From Bacillus manliponensis (GTDB lineage Bacteria > Bacillota > Bacilli > Bacillales > Bacillaceae_G), in assembly GCF_000712595.1 (NCBI RefSeq), contig NZ_JOTN01000004.1:62001-126000 (forward strand): 64,000 bases of DNA, in the 5' to 3' direction. The notes beneath the pieces were generated by a model. That model was given only the letters and a program-made list of their open reading frames with translations, did no database searches and was not told the DNA's origin. The stretch's first letter is position 1; the number at the start of each line of letters is the position of its first letter. Shown piece by piece: positions 1 through 7,506 of this stretch. The position numbers were made by a program, and so were the translations under genes.

Positions 1-183
1 TTGACGCTTTAGTAGCTTCGTATCAGCTGTAATATCAGCTAATGTTTTCTTTAAATCGGTACCTTTTTCTTTTAGTTTACTTCTCATATCTTTTCCAGAA
101 GACGGAGTGGAAAATAATACAGCTAGTCCAGCGACAGCGCCGCCACATATAACACCTGTTAAAAAGGATTTAGATTTTGACAT
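1..183 (-). CDS. YtxH-family protein, N-terminal part (cut by window edge)
   Basis: The gene reads leftwards from an ATG at 181-183 and runs off the window, so only about 61 residues are visible. A hydrophobic segment (about residues 6-25, rich in Gly and Ala) is followed by a basic, helix-forming stretch (GKDMRSKLKEKG). This is the usual layout of YtxH-type envelope and stress proteins. A good ribosome site (AAGGAGG) lies 8 bases before the ATG. Its place next to hit and ecs matches yhaH of B. subtilis. The exact function of the family is not known. Confidence 0.8.
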   Translation of the reverse strand, partial: MSKSKSFLTGVICGGAVAGLAVLFSTPSSGKDMRSKLKEKGTDLKKTLADITADTKLLKRQ

Positions 184-260
184 CAGAAGAGCCTCCTTAT
201 TTTTTGTTCATATTCATGATGTGAAAAATAGTGCATATGCATAAGACAAGGGGGCGAAAA

Positions 261-449
261 ATGACATTGATTACAACAATTTGTTTGGTTGTCAGTCTTT
301 TCTTTCTTGTACGAGCAATGCATCTATTTTTAGTAATGAAACAAAAAAGAGCATATCCTCCGAGATTTTGGCTAAAGCAAAATGCAGTTCGTTATGCTTT
401 GCTTGGAGGAATCGGTCTTTTATGTACATTATTGCTTTCTTTGTTATGA
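261..449 (+). CDS. small two-helix membrane protein
   Basis: This 62-residue protein starts at the ATG at 261, chosen because AAGGGGG lies about 8 bases upstream. An earlier in-frame ATG at 231 lacks such a site. Two hydrophobic segments (about residues 3-20 and 38-60) flank a basic middle with KQKRAYPPRFW, so a membrane hairpin with a short positively charged loop is likely. It is divergent from the YtxH-type gene and convergent with hit. I do not recognise a named family. Confidence 0.6.
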   Translation: MTLITTICLVVSLFFLVRAMHLFLVMKQKRAYPPRFWLKQNAVRYALLGGIGLLCTLLLSLL

Positions 450-458
450 TAATAAAAC

Positions 459-893
459 CTATTTTACACGATTTGCAATTGTTTCAGCGATGTTTTGTAA
501 ATCTGCTCCTGTGTAATTGTCTTGGTTTGATTTCCAAATCGCACCGAATCCGTCGTTTTTGCCGTAACGAGGAATTAAATGAAGGTGGAAGTGGAATACA
601 GTTTGTCCCGCTTGCTCACCGTTATTATTTAATAAGTTCAAACCAACAGGATTATATTCTTCTTTAATTGCATTCGTAATCTTAGGAACGACAGAGAAAA
701 TATGTGACGCAACTTCAGGTGTTAACGCAAATACGTCTTGTTTATGTTCTTTCGGAATTACAAGTGTATGTCCTTTTGTTACTTGGCTAATATCAAGAAA
801 TGCCAGTACATGTTCATCTTCATATACTTTTGCGCATGGAATTTGCCCATCAATAATTTTACAAAAAATACAGTTGTCTGCAGTATGGTTCAT
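459..893 (-). CDS. hit: HIT-family nucleotide-binding hydrolase Hit
   Basis: This 144-residue cytoplasmic protein belongs to the histidine-triad family, which hydrolyses nucleoside phosphoramidates and related nucleotide conjugates. The signature HFHLHLIPRYG near residue 100 supplies the active-site histidines, and CIFCK near residue 8 is the N-terminal cysteine pair common in Bacillus Hit. I chose the ATG at 893 because GAAAGGATGAGG precedes it. The ATG at 902 has its ribosome site touching it. The gene is divergent from ecsA, as in B. subtilis. Confidence 0.93.
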   Translation of the reverse strand: MNHTADNCIFCKIIDGQIPCAKVYEDEHVLAFLDISQVTKGHTLVIPKEHKQDVFALTPEVASHIFSVVPKITNAIKEEYNPVGLNLLNNNGEQAGQTVFHFHLHLIPRYGKNDGFGAIWKSNQDNYTGADLQNIAETIANRVK

Positions 894-959
894 AATCCTC
901 ATCCTTTCAGTAGTCTTAGCCGTATTTTACCATACTTACATACTTGAGAAAAACACGAA

Positions 960-991
960 AAGCAGGAAGCTGATAAAGCTTCCTGCTTTCT
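960..991 (-). terminator. intrinsic terminator-like hairpin between hit and ecsA
   Basis: A perfect 11-bp stem (AGCAGGAAGCT with its complement) closes a 6-base loop. On the minus strand it is followed by TTTTCGTGTTTTT; on the plus strand the T run is weak. No annotated gene ends here. It could therefore terminate an unannotated minus-strand transcript coming from the 1000-1400 region. Confidence 0.55.
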
Positions 992-1035
992 GAAGAAGGA
1001 TTTAAAAAAGCGATGCGAATTGACGTACCTTTTGG

Positions 1036-1247
1036 AAACACCTCATTTAGTTAGGAAATGCGTGGTACTTCGACTATTTTCTGCCGCAGACACCTCATTT
1101 GTATTGAAATGATTAAGCAATCCTTTGAAATGATATTGTCTTTTTTATAAAACAGTAGCTATTCTCCGCGAGACACCCCGTTTCTAAAAAGAACAAGTAA
1201 CATGCTCCGTATAAAGCGGTAACGAGTCTTTAATCGACACCCCATTT
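1036..1247. repeat. four copies of an ACACCYCRTTT motif in the hit-ecsA gap
   Basis: The motif appears at about 1038, 1090, 1173 and 1237 as ACACCTCATTT twice, then ACACCCCGTTT and ACACCCCATTT. Copies 1 and 2 are followed by AAATG, which can pair with CATTT to form small hairpins. The stretch 903-1436 has no convincing gene. The function is unknown; a leader RNA for ecsA or a small RNA on either strand are possibilities. Confidence 0.5.
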
Positions 1248-1436
1248 CAAGATGATATTTCATCGTTGTTATGGCTGCTTTTTTATTGTGTTCCTTCTTC
1301 AATACTTATGATGTCCTGTTTTGTAAAAGTTATGTAAAGGAATTTTTATTTTTTGAATCGGTCTTTGTACTGATGAACGAACTTCATTTTTTTGGTAAGA
1401 TGATAACAACATACATATAGAAGAAAGTGGTGTCAT

Positions 1437-2180
1437 ATGGAAGATTTATTACGAGTTGACAATGTGACAGGTGGATATACGAAACGCCCCGTGTTGCAAA
1501 ATGTTTCATTTTCTGTAAAACAAGGGCAATTAGTTGGATTAATTGGTTTAAACGGCGCTGGGAAAAGTACAACAATTAAACATATTATCGGTTTAATGGA
1601 GCCAAAGAGCGGTGATATTACAATCCGTGGAAAGAAATTAAAGGAAGATATGACGGCATATCGCTCAAGCTTTGCATTCATTCCGGAAACACCGGTGTTG
1701 TACGATGAATTAACATTAGAAGAGCATTTAAAGCTTACCGCGTCAGCTTATGGCATTGGAGACAAGCAATTTCAAGAACGTACGAACGCGCTTTTAAAAG
1801 AATTCCGTATGCAAAATCGCTTGAAATGGTTCCCGTCTCATTTTTCAAAAGGGATGAAGCAAAAAGTGATGATTATGAGTGCTTTCCTTGTTGAGCCATC
1901 TTTATACATTGTGGACGAGCCGTTTGTTGGGCTTGACCCATTAGCAATCCAATCGTTATTACAAATGATGGACAAGATGAAAAAGAGCGGCGCTGGCATT
2001 TTAATGAGCACACACATTTTAGCAACGGCAGAACGTTACTGTGATGCTTTCGTTATTTTGCATGAAGGACAAATTCGCGCGCAAGGTACATTAGAGGAAT
2101 TGCAGCAACAGTTTAATATGCCAAATGCAACGCTTGATGATATTTATATTGCGTTAACAAAGGAAGAGGCCAATGAATAG
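1437..2180 (+). CDS. ecsA: ABC transporter ATP-binding protein EcsA
   Basis: This 247-residue cytoplasmic ATPase drives the Ecs ABC transporter with the membrane protein EcsB. In B. subtilis loss of Ecs impairs protein secretion, competence and sporulation, in part through effects on intramembrane proteolysis. Walker A is GLNGAGKST (residues 37-45), the signature region FSKGMKQK lies near 136, and Walker B with its glutamate (LYIVDEP) near 156. The ATG at 1437 has a modest ribosome site (AGAAAGTGG). The gene overlaps ecsB by 8 bases, suggesting coupled translation. Confidence 0.95.
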   Translation: MEDLLRVDNVTGGYTKRPVLQNVSFSVKQGQLVGLIGLNGAGKSTTIKHIIGLMEPKSGDITIRGKKLKEDMTAYRSSFAFIPETPVLYDELTLEEHLKLTASAYGIGDKQFQERTNALLKEFRMQNRLKWFPSHFSKGMKQKVMIMSAFLVEPSLYIVDEPFVGLDPLAIQSLLQMMDKMKKSGAGILMSTHILATAERYCDAFVILHEGQIRAQGTLEELQQQFNMPNATLDDIYIALTKEEANE

Positions 2181-3375
2181 TAACGCGTTATGGAAAGAAA
2201 GGTTTCGTCATTTTATTAAAGAAGCTCGTACATATGGAAAGTATGTTTTTAATGACCATTTAAAATTTATTTTCGTCTTTATGATCGGGGCAGGTGCGTA
2301 TTATTATCAGCAATGGTTAGAAACGCTTACCCCAGCGTTTCCTACAGCCGTCGTCATCGCAGTATTGTTAGGAATCGTCGTGACGGTAGGTTCTGTGCAA
2401 ACGTTATTAAAAGAAGCGGACCTCGTTTATTTACTACCAGTTGAAGAGCGATTAAAAGGATACTTTTTAAAAGCCTTTCGCTTTACGTTTATAAAGCATT
2501 TATATTTCATCGCAATGGTAGCAGCTGCGCTTGCGCCTTTATATTTACAGCAAACGGGGCAATCCGGTAATACATATATGATTATTGTCTTATTAGCTGT
2601 TATTTTGAAAGCGTGGAACTTGTTTATGACGTGGGAAGTATCGTATATGACTGATCCACGTATGCGCTTTTTCGATTGGCTTATGCGCGTTATTGTAAAC
2701 GTTGCGTTTATTTATTGTTTAGTGGCACGTGTATCTTTCCTATACATCGGTATCATTGTTGTCTTAATGATGGTTTACTCCGTTCTCTTACAGCAATCTG
2801 TCAAAGGAAAACCGTTAAACTGGGAGTACTTAATTGCCGAAGAAGGAAAGAAAATGATGGTGCTATACCGCATTGCGAACATGTTTGTTGATGTACCAGC
2901 ATTAAAAGAACGAGTAGCACGCCGAAAGTGGCTCGATTTTATTTTGCAAATAATTGGCGAAAAGCGAACATATTTATACTTATATACACGTACATTTTTA
3001 CGCGCAGGCAACTACTTTGGATTATATATGAGATTGCTCGTCATTGGCGGTGCTCTTGTATACGCAATTCCATTTTTATACGGAAGAGTCATCGTCAGCA
3101 TATTATTCTTATACTTAATTGGATATCAGCTAATGCCGCTTTGGAAACATCATCGCTTAACATTATGGCTTGATTTATATCCAGTTAGAGAAGAAGAAAA
3201 GAGAAAAGATTTCTTGAAACTGTTACACAGCGTATTGATTATTGGTAGTGTAATTTTGGCAGTGCTGTTTGCAGTTGCAACAACAAATATCGTTATAACA
3301 GGTGCGCTACTTGCGGGGAACATCGTATTTAGCACATTATTTGTGTATCGATACGTAGCAAAACGAATTCAGTGA
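2173..3375 (+). CDS. ecsB: ABC transporter permease EcsB
   Basis: This 400-residue polytopic membrane protein is the permease partner of EcsA. Several hydrophobic segments are visible, with clusters near residues 30-75, 100-145, 165-200, 280-310 and 340-390, separated by basic loops typical of EcsB. Its start lies inside the end of ecsA, as expected for an operon making a fixed complex. The transported substrate is not established for the family. Confidence 0.93.
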   Translation: MNSNALWKERFRHFIKEARTYGKYVFNDHLKFIFVFMIGAGAYYYQQWLETLTPAFPTAVVIAVLLGIVVTVGSVQTLLKEADLVYLLPVEERLKGYFLKAFRFTFIKHLYFIAMVAAALAPLYLQQTGQSGNTYMIIVLLAVILKAWNLFMTWEVSYMTDPRMRFFDWLMRVIVNVAFIYCLVARVSFLYIGIIVVLMMVYSVLLQQSVKGKPLNWEYLIAEEGKKMMVLYRIANMFVDVPALKERVARRKWLDFILQIIGEKRTYLYLYTRTFLRAGNYFGLYMRLLVIGGALVYAIPFLYGRVIVSILFLYLIGYQLMPLWKHHRLTLWLDLYPVREEEKRKDFLKLLHSVLIIGSVILAVLFAVATTNIVITGALLAGNIVFSTLFVYRYVAKRIQ

Positions 3376-3398
3376 TCCATATGAAAGGGAGAGAGAGT

Positions 3399-4118
3399 AT
3401 GGCCGAATATGAAAAGAAGGTCATAGTAGAATTACAGTATTGGAAAGCATCGATGATTAAAGATTCTTCTATCGTGACACGTTTATCAAAGAAAGTACAA
3501 GTGAAAGTGCAAGAAATGATTCCAGAAAAAGTGCAACGTGCTTTAACAGAAACGATTAAAGCGATGGTGAAAACATTAAGCGCCGGTTCTCATTTTATTA
3601 AGCCAAAGTTAAAAGAGACGGATTGGTCATTACAAAGAAGAGATGAAGAAGTAGCCAAAAAACTTGAGGAATATAAAAAAGTTGCAGCGGTGGAAGGAGC
3701 AGGAACAGGTGCTGGTGGTATTTTATTAGGGCTTGCTGATTTCCCGCTATTACTTAGCATTAAAATTAAGTTTTTATTTGACGTAGCAACATTGTACGGA
3801 TTTGATACAGCAGACGAAAGAGAACGGCTTTTCATCCTTCACGTTTTCCAGCTTGCTTTCTCAAGTGATGAACACCGAAAAGCCGTTTGGAGAGCGATTG
3901 AAACGTGGGATACAGATGAGGAAGCTGAAATGGATTGGGAAAAGTTTCAGACAGAGTACCGTGATTATATTGATTTAGCAAAGATGCTTCAGCTTGTTCC
4001 GATTATCGGAGCACCAGTTGGCGCATACGCAAACTACCAGCTACTTGGCCGCCTTGGCGAAGTGGCGAAAAATTGTTACCGCGTTCGTTATTTAAGGCAG
4101 CAAGGATTAATGATTTAG
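3399..4118 (+). CDS. ecsC: EcsC family protein
   Basis: This 239-residue protein is the third gene of the ecs operon. I place the start at the ATG at 3399 because AAAGGGAGAG lies just before it. An earlier in-frame start at 3372 would overlap ecsB without a ribosome site. The protein has a charged N-terminal helical part and a glycine-rich hydrophobic stretch (GAGTGAGGILLGLADFPLLL) near residues 98-117. A second such region (VPIIGAPVGAYANYQLLG) lies near 209. The family has no known biochemical role. Confidence 0.9.
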   Translation: MAEYEKKVIVELQYWKASMIKDSSIVTRLSKKVQVKVQEMIPEKVQRALTETIKAMVKTLSAGSHFIKPKLKETDWSLQRRDEEVAKKLEEYKKVAAVEGAGTGAGGILLGLADFPLLLSIKIKFLFDVATLYGFDTADERERLFILHVFQLAFSSDEHRKAVWRAIETWDTDEEAEMDWEKFQTEYRDYIDLAKMLQLVPIIGAPVGAYANYQLLGRLGEVAKNCYRVRYLRQQGLMI

Positions 4119-4130
4119 AATAATTTGGAA

Positions 4131-4164
4131 AATCGCTGGATTCGACACAGTAATCGCTGAATTC
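4131..4164. repeat. 21-base tandem repeat after ecsC
   Basis: AATCGCTGGATTC at 4131 is repeated as AATCGCTGAATTC at 4152, giving a 21-base period. It lies in the 160-base gap between ecsC and the PhnA-like gene. No function is evident. Confidence 0.5.
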
Positions 4165-4278
4165 TTCTTACGCAGCTCTTTCCTTACTAACAACGGAGTG
4201 CGGTTGTCAATCTGGGAAGACTATGGCATGATGATAGATGTTGTAAAATGAATCGTAGTAAATGGAGGAACAAAACTT

Positions 4279-4617
4279 ATGCATGAACTACCAAATTGCC
4301 CAAAATGTAATTCAGAATATACGTACGAAGATGGCGCACTATTCGTTTGCCCAGAATGTGCACACGAATGGTCTGGAGAGCAAGAAGAAGCTAATGAAGA
4401 TGTAAAAGTTGTAAAAGACGCGAACGGAAACGTATTACAAGATGGCGACGCTGTCACAGTAATTAAAGACTTAAAAGTAAAAGGTACATCTTTAGTTGTA
4501 AAAATCGGTACAAAAGTAAAAAGCGTTCGCTTAGTTGAAGGCGATCATGACATTGACTGCAAAATCGACGGTTTCGGACCGATGAAATTAAAGTCTGAGT
4601 TTGTGAAAAAGGCGTAA
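4279..4617 (+). CDS. PhnA-like zinc-ribbon protein (YjdM family)
   Basis: This 112-residue protein has an N-terminal zinc ribbon (CPKCNSEY near residue 8 and CPECAHEW near residue 31) and a C-terminal small beta domain ([20 protein letters not shown]). This is the layout of the PhnA/YjdM family. Despite the name, members are not shown to act in phosphonate breakdown. A ribosome site (GGAGG) lies upstream and an intrinsic terminator directly follows, so the gene is probably monocistronic. Confidence 0.9.
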   Translation: MHELPNCPKCNSEYTYEDGALFVCPECAHEWSGEQEEANEDVKVVKDANGNVLQDGDAVTVIKDLKVKGTSLVVKIGTKVKSVRLVEGDHDIDCKIDGFGPMKLKSEFVKKA

Positions 4618-4624
4618 TGAAAGA

Positions 4625-4656
4625 AGACGTTCATATGGAGTGAACGTCTTTTTGCT
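4625..4656 (+). terminator. intrinsic terminator after the PhnA-like gene
   Basis: AGACGTTCA pairs with TGAACGTCT across a 7-base loop and is followed by TTTTTGCTTTTT. It starts about 8 bases after the stop codon. Confidence 0.85.
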
Positions 4657-4770
4657 TTTTAGACAGCTAAGTTATTGTGATGGAAAATAGTAGGAGTATG
4701 GTTTCTTTTTCATACGAAACTGTCAATTTTTATAGTAAAATAAAAATATATAAATTCATTTTGATTTTTT

Positions 4771-4821
4771 AAAGCGGAGTACTAGCTTGCCGCTACGCTT
4801 TGTGGGGAGAATCTCTCCCAC
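4771..4821. other. two hairpins upstream of ydbS
   Basis: AGCGG/CCGCT nested in AAAGCG/CGCTTT is followed directly by TGTGGGGAGA pairing with TCTCCCACA with one bulged G. The pair lies about 70 bases before ydbS. A poly-T run (4835-4848) follows after a short A-rich stretch, so it could be a leader structure or an attenuator. The role is unknown. Confidence 0.4.
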
Positions 4822-4889
4822 ATAAAAAGAAATTCTTTTTTATAGTTTTTTTCAATTTGTATTTATAAATTTACATTTGGAGTGATTAT

Positions 4890-5366
4890 ATGCAACCATT
4901 GGAAAATGAAATTCACCCGAATATGGTGAAAGTGTGGCAAATTAGCTCACTCGTTACATCGGGAATTGGCCTTATTGTTACAATTGCCTATTTTATACTC
5001 ATGATTAAGTTTGACTGGACGGGCTGGATTTTTGGTGGCCTTGTAATTTGTCTTCTTGCATACGCACCGCTTGCTTATCTTGTGTTCCCAAGTATGCGTC
5101 AGCGCTATTATAGTTATCGACTACAAGAGGATGAACTAGAAATTCAAAAAGGGATGTACACAGTAGAGCGCGTGTTAATTCCGATGGTTCGCGTTCAACA
5201 CGTAACGGTTGAACAAGGACCACTTATGCGTAAGTACGGACTGGCAGAGCTGAAGATTGCAACGGCGGCAACAGGGCACAGCATTCCTGGATTGACAATT
5301 CGAGAAGCTGAGCAATTAAAGCGTCAAATTGGAGAGTTAGCGAAAGTGAGTGAGGATGATGTATAA
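4890..5366 (+). CDS. ydbS: bacterial PH-domain membrane protein YdbS
   Basis: This 158-residue protein has two transmembrane segments (about residues 18-40 and 46-66). A bacterial PH (bPH2) domain follows: YRLQEDELEIQKGMYTVERVLIP through TGHSIPGLTIREAEQL. It pairs with the next gene, which carries more copies of the same domain, as in B. subtilis ydbST. A TTTGGAGTG ribosome site precedes the ATG. The B. subtilis homologues have been linked to resistance to antimicrobial compounds made by other Bacillus species. The molecular role is not settled. Confidence 0.88.
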   Translation: MQPLENEIHPNMVKVWQISSLVTSGIGLIVTIAYFILMIKFDWTGWIFGGLVICLLAYAPLAYLVFPSMRQRYYSYRLQEDELEIQKGMYTVERVLIPMVRVQHVTVEQGPLMRKYGLAELKIATAATGHSIPGLTIREAEQLKRQIGELAKVSEDDV

Positions 5367-6792
5367 AAGGCAGCATCCGATTACGATATTACTTGAGCTG
5401 AAGTTATCGAATCTGTATCCAATTATTTTTCTTGCGATATTTAGTGGGGATATGGGGATTTTTAGATTTTTACTTCCACTAGGCTTTTTTGTAATTGCAC
5501 TCATATTTGTTGCGGTTAGTTGGTATTTTAAAGTGTATTGGGTCGAAAATAATATTCTACACATTAAACAAGGAATATTTACGAAAAAAGAAAGTTATTT
5601 AAATAAAGAGCGCGTACAAACGATCCAAACGAGTTCAAACATTTTTTATCAGCTGTTAGGTTTAACAAGGTTAAAGATTGAAACAGCTGGTGGCGGATCG
5701 GAGCCGGAAGTGAATTTAGCAGGTATTCGTGTAGAAGAGGCAAAAGAACTAATTGCACTTTTAAACGAAGATGTAAGTGAAGCAGAACAAATGGATGAAG
5801 CTCTTGCAGAAACGACAACAAAAGAAGAGAAACCATCAACAGTATATAAGCTAACGTGGAATGAGATTTTATTAGCGTCAGTTACATCAGGAGAAATTGG
5901 ACTTCTATTCTCGCTTTTATTTGTCGTTTGGTCTCAAGTGAATGATTATATTCCAAATTGGATTATTGAAAAAGCTGAGTCCTATATTATGGGCCATGAT
6001 ATTTACGGTTGGATGTTAATTGGTGGGGTGTTACTTGTTTTATCATGGATTCTTTCAACGATTCGCTATGCGATGAAGCATGCAAACTTTACCGTGTACC
6101 GAAAGAATGATGAAATTCGAATTGCACAAGGTTTGTATGAGAAAAAAGAGATTGCACTAAAGCTGCATCGTATTCAAGGTATTACGATAAAAGAAGGTCT
6201 TTTCCGTCAACCGTTTGGTTACTGTACAGTTAACGTAGAAGTAATTCAAAGCGTTGGGGAAGAAGGTGGACAAGAGAAGGTAGTGTTACACCCGCTCATT
6301 CAGAAAGATAGAGTAGGAGAACTTCTATCTTATTTAGAACTACCGTATGCGGTTCCAGAACAGCTAACAGCTTTACCAAAAACAGCATTACGACGTTATA
6401 TTATTGAAAGTATGATTTATTTCGGTATACTAGCAGTTCCAGTTGCAGGTGCACTTGTTTATTTTGAGAAATATATGTTCACCTTTGCGTTACTACCGTT
6501 ATTACTATTATTCATCGCAATTGGCTACGCTCAGTATAGAGCTGCTGGTTATAAAGTAAATGGTGATCAGTTAGCAATCATATACCGAAATATTGCAAAA
6601 TACACAGGGCTTGTTAGAAGACGACACATTCAATCGCTTGAGAAGCAGCAATCATACTTCCAGCGGAAAGATCAGTTATGTACGTACACATTTTATAGCG
6701 CAGCGTCTCATTATAAATTAGAGCACACGCGCTTAGAAGATGCTGAGAATATGTACAACTGGTACAAAAACAAGGAAATCACCCTTTCGTAA
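5356..6792 (+). CDS. ydbT: bacterial PH-domain membrane protein YdbT
   Basis: This protein of about 478 residues has several transmembrane segments in three groups (near residues 15-60, 175-235 and 350-395). Each group is followed by a bPH2 domain with the QTIQTSSN, LHRIQGITIKEG and RRRHIQSLEKQQSYF motifs. It overlaps the end of ydbS. Three starts are possible: GTG at 5350, ATG at 5356 and ATG at 5359. I chose 5356 because GAAAGTGAG lies just upstream. YdbS and YdbT probably form one membrane complex. Confidence 0.87.
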   Translation: MMYKRQHPITILLELKLSNLYPIIFLAIFSGDMGIFRFLLPLGFFVIALIFVAVSWYFKVYWVENNILHIKQGIFTKKESYLNKERVQTIQTSSNIFYQLLGLTRLKIETAGGGSEPEVNLAGIRVEEAKELIALLNEDVSEAEQMDEALAETTTKEEKPSTVYKLTWNEILLASVTSGEIGLLFSLLFVVWSQVNDYIPNWIIEKAESYIMGHDIYGWMLIGGVLLVLSWILSTIRYAMKHANFTVYRKNDEIRIAQGLYEKKEIALKLHRIQGITIKEGLFRQPFGYCTVNVEVIQSVGEEGGQEKVVLHPLIQKDRVGELLSYLELPYAVPEQLTALPKTALRRYIIESMIYFGILAVPVAGALVYFEKYMFTFALLPLLLLFIAIGYAQYRAAGYKVNGDQLAIIYRNIAKYTGLVRRRHIQSLEKQQSYFQRKDQLCTYTFYSAASHYKLEHTRLEDAENMYNWYKNKEITLS

Positions 6793-6806
6793 GGGTGATT
6801 TTTTTA
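6777..6806 (+). terminator. intrinsic terminator overlapping the end of ydbT
   Basis: AATCACCCTT pairs with AAGGGTGATT and is followed by a run of seven T. The stop codon of ydbT sits in the loop. Confidence 0.88.
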
Positions 6807-6818
6807 TTGGCGTTGTTC

Positions 6819-6879
6819 TATCGGCGATTATTTGCGGTTTATCGGCTATTTTCAAAATCTATCGGCCATTTCACCAAAA
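6819..6879. repeat. three tandem TATCGGCNATT units
   Basis: TATCGGC recurs at 6819, 6840 and 6860, each followed by GATT, TATT or CATT, so the period is 20-21 bases. It lies between two convergent terminators. No role is evident. Confidence 0.6.
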
Positions 6880-6907
6880 AAGATGCCGCACCGGCGGCAT
6901 CTTTTTT
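6876..6907. terminator. bidirectional terminator for hmoB
   Basis: AAAAAAGATGCCGC pairs with GCGGCATCTTTTTT around a tiny loop. Its T run on the minus strand lies directly after the stop of hmoB. Confidence 0.88.
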
Positions 6908-7382
6908 ATACAGTAAACTTCGTCACAAATGATGGTCCTGCAAAAATGCTTGTTTGTGCTTCCCCGTGAGGAGGCTGCGCATGTGCAGGGCGTTTTTTAT
7001 GTGCGTTTTCAAATGATCTTGATTCTGTCCAGTCGATGAAGTTTTGTTCTGATTCCCACATCGTCATAATAACGTATGTACCGTCTGTTAATGGGCGAAG
7101 TACGCGAATTGCTTGGAAGCCAGGCTCGTTTTCAATTAGGCCAGCGCGATTTTTGAAGCGGTTTTCAAACGTTTCTCTTCCTTCTTCTGTAACAGGAATG
7201 TTATTACATACGATAAAGCCGTTTTGTCCGTTGAATTCTCCGACAGCGTCTAATACATCATATTGAAGTGTTCCTTCAACGTTTTCCTCTGTATTTTCTT
7301 TATAAAACATGTTCTTTTCATCATTTTTTCCTACGAAATGTGCCTGCTCTAGCGATGTTTCATATGAGATGATTGCTTTCAT
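6906..7382 (-). CDS. hmoB: heme-degrading monooxygenase HmoB
   Basis: This 158-residue protein resembles HmoB (YhgC) of B. subtilis, which breaks down heme and releases iron. The antibiotic-biosynthesis-monooxygenase (ABM) fold occupies the C-terminal half: NGFIVCNNIPVTEEGRETFE, then PGFQAIRVLRPL, then YVIMTMWESEQNFIDWTES. The N-terminal half is a degenerate extra domain, also as in HmoB. AAGGGGGTT precedes the ATG. Its place beside pbpF and hemEHY matches B. subtilis and puts a heme-turnover enzyme next to the heme-synthesis operon. Confidence 0.88.
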   Translation of the reverse strand: MKAIISYETSLEQAHFVGKNDEKNMFYKENTEENVEGTLQYDVLDAVGEFNGQNGFIVCNNIPVTEEGRETFENRFKNRAGLIENEPGFQAIRVLRPLTDGTYVIMTMWESEQNFIDWTESRSFENAHKKRPAHAQPPHGEAQTSIFAGPSFVTKFTV

Positions 7383-7506
7383 GTTTTAACCCCCTTTACA
7401 TTTACTTTCATTATAGCAAGTCCTTAAAAAAACTTCGATGATTATACATAAAGGTTTCGTTTTTCCAAATAATAACTGTACCATCATTTGGAAAGAAGGA
7501 TGCTGA

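Noticed and set aside
281-667. A 128-codon plus-strand frame crossing the small membrane gene and hit
   Set aside because: It overlaps two better supported genes in other frames and has no ribosome site or known similarity.
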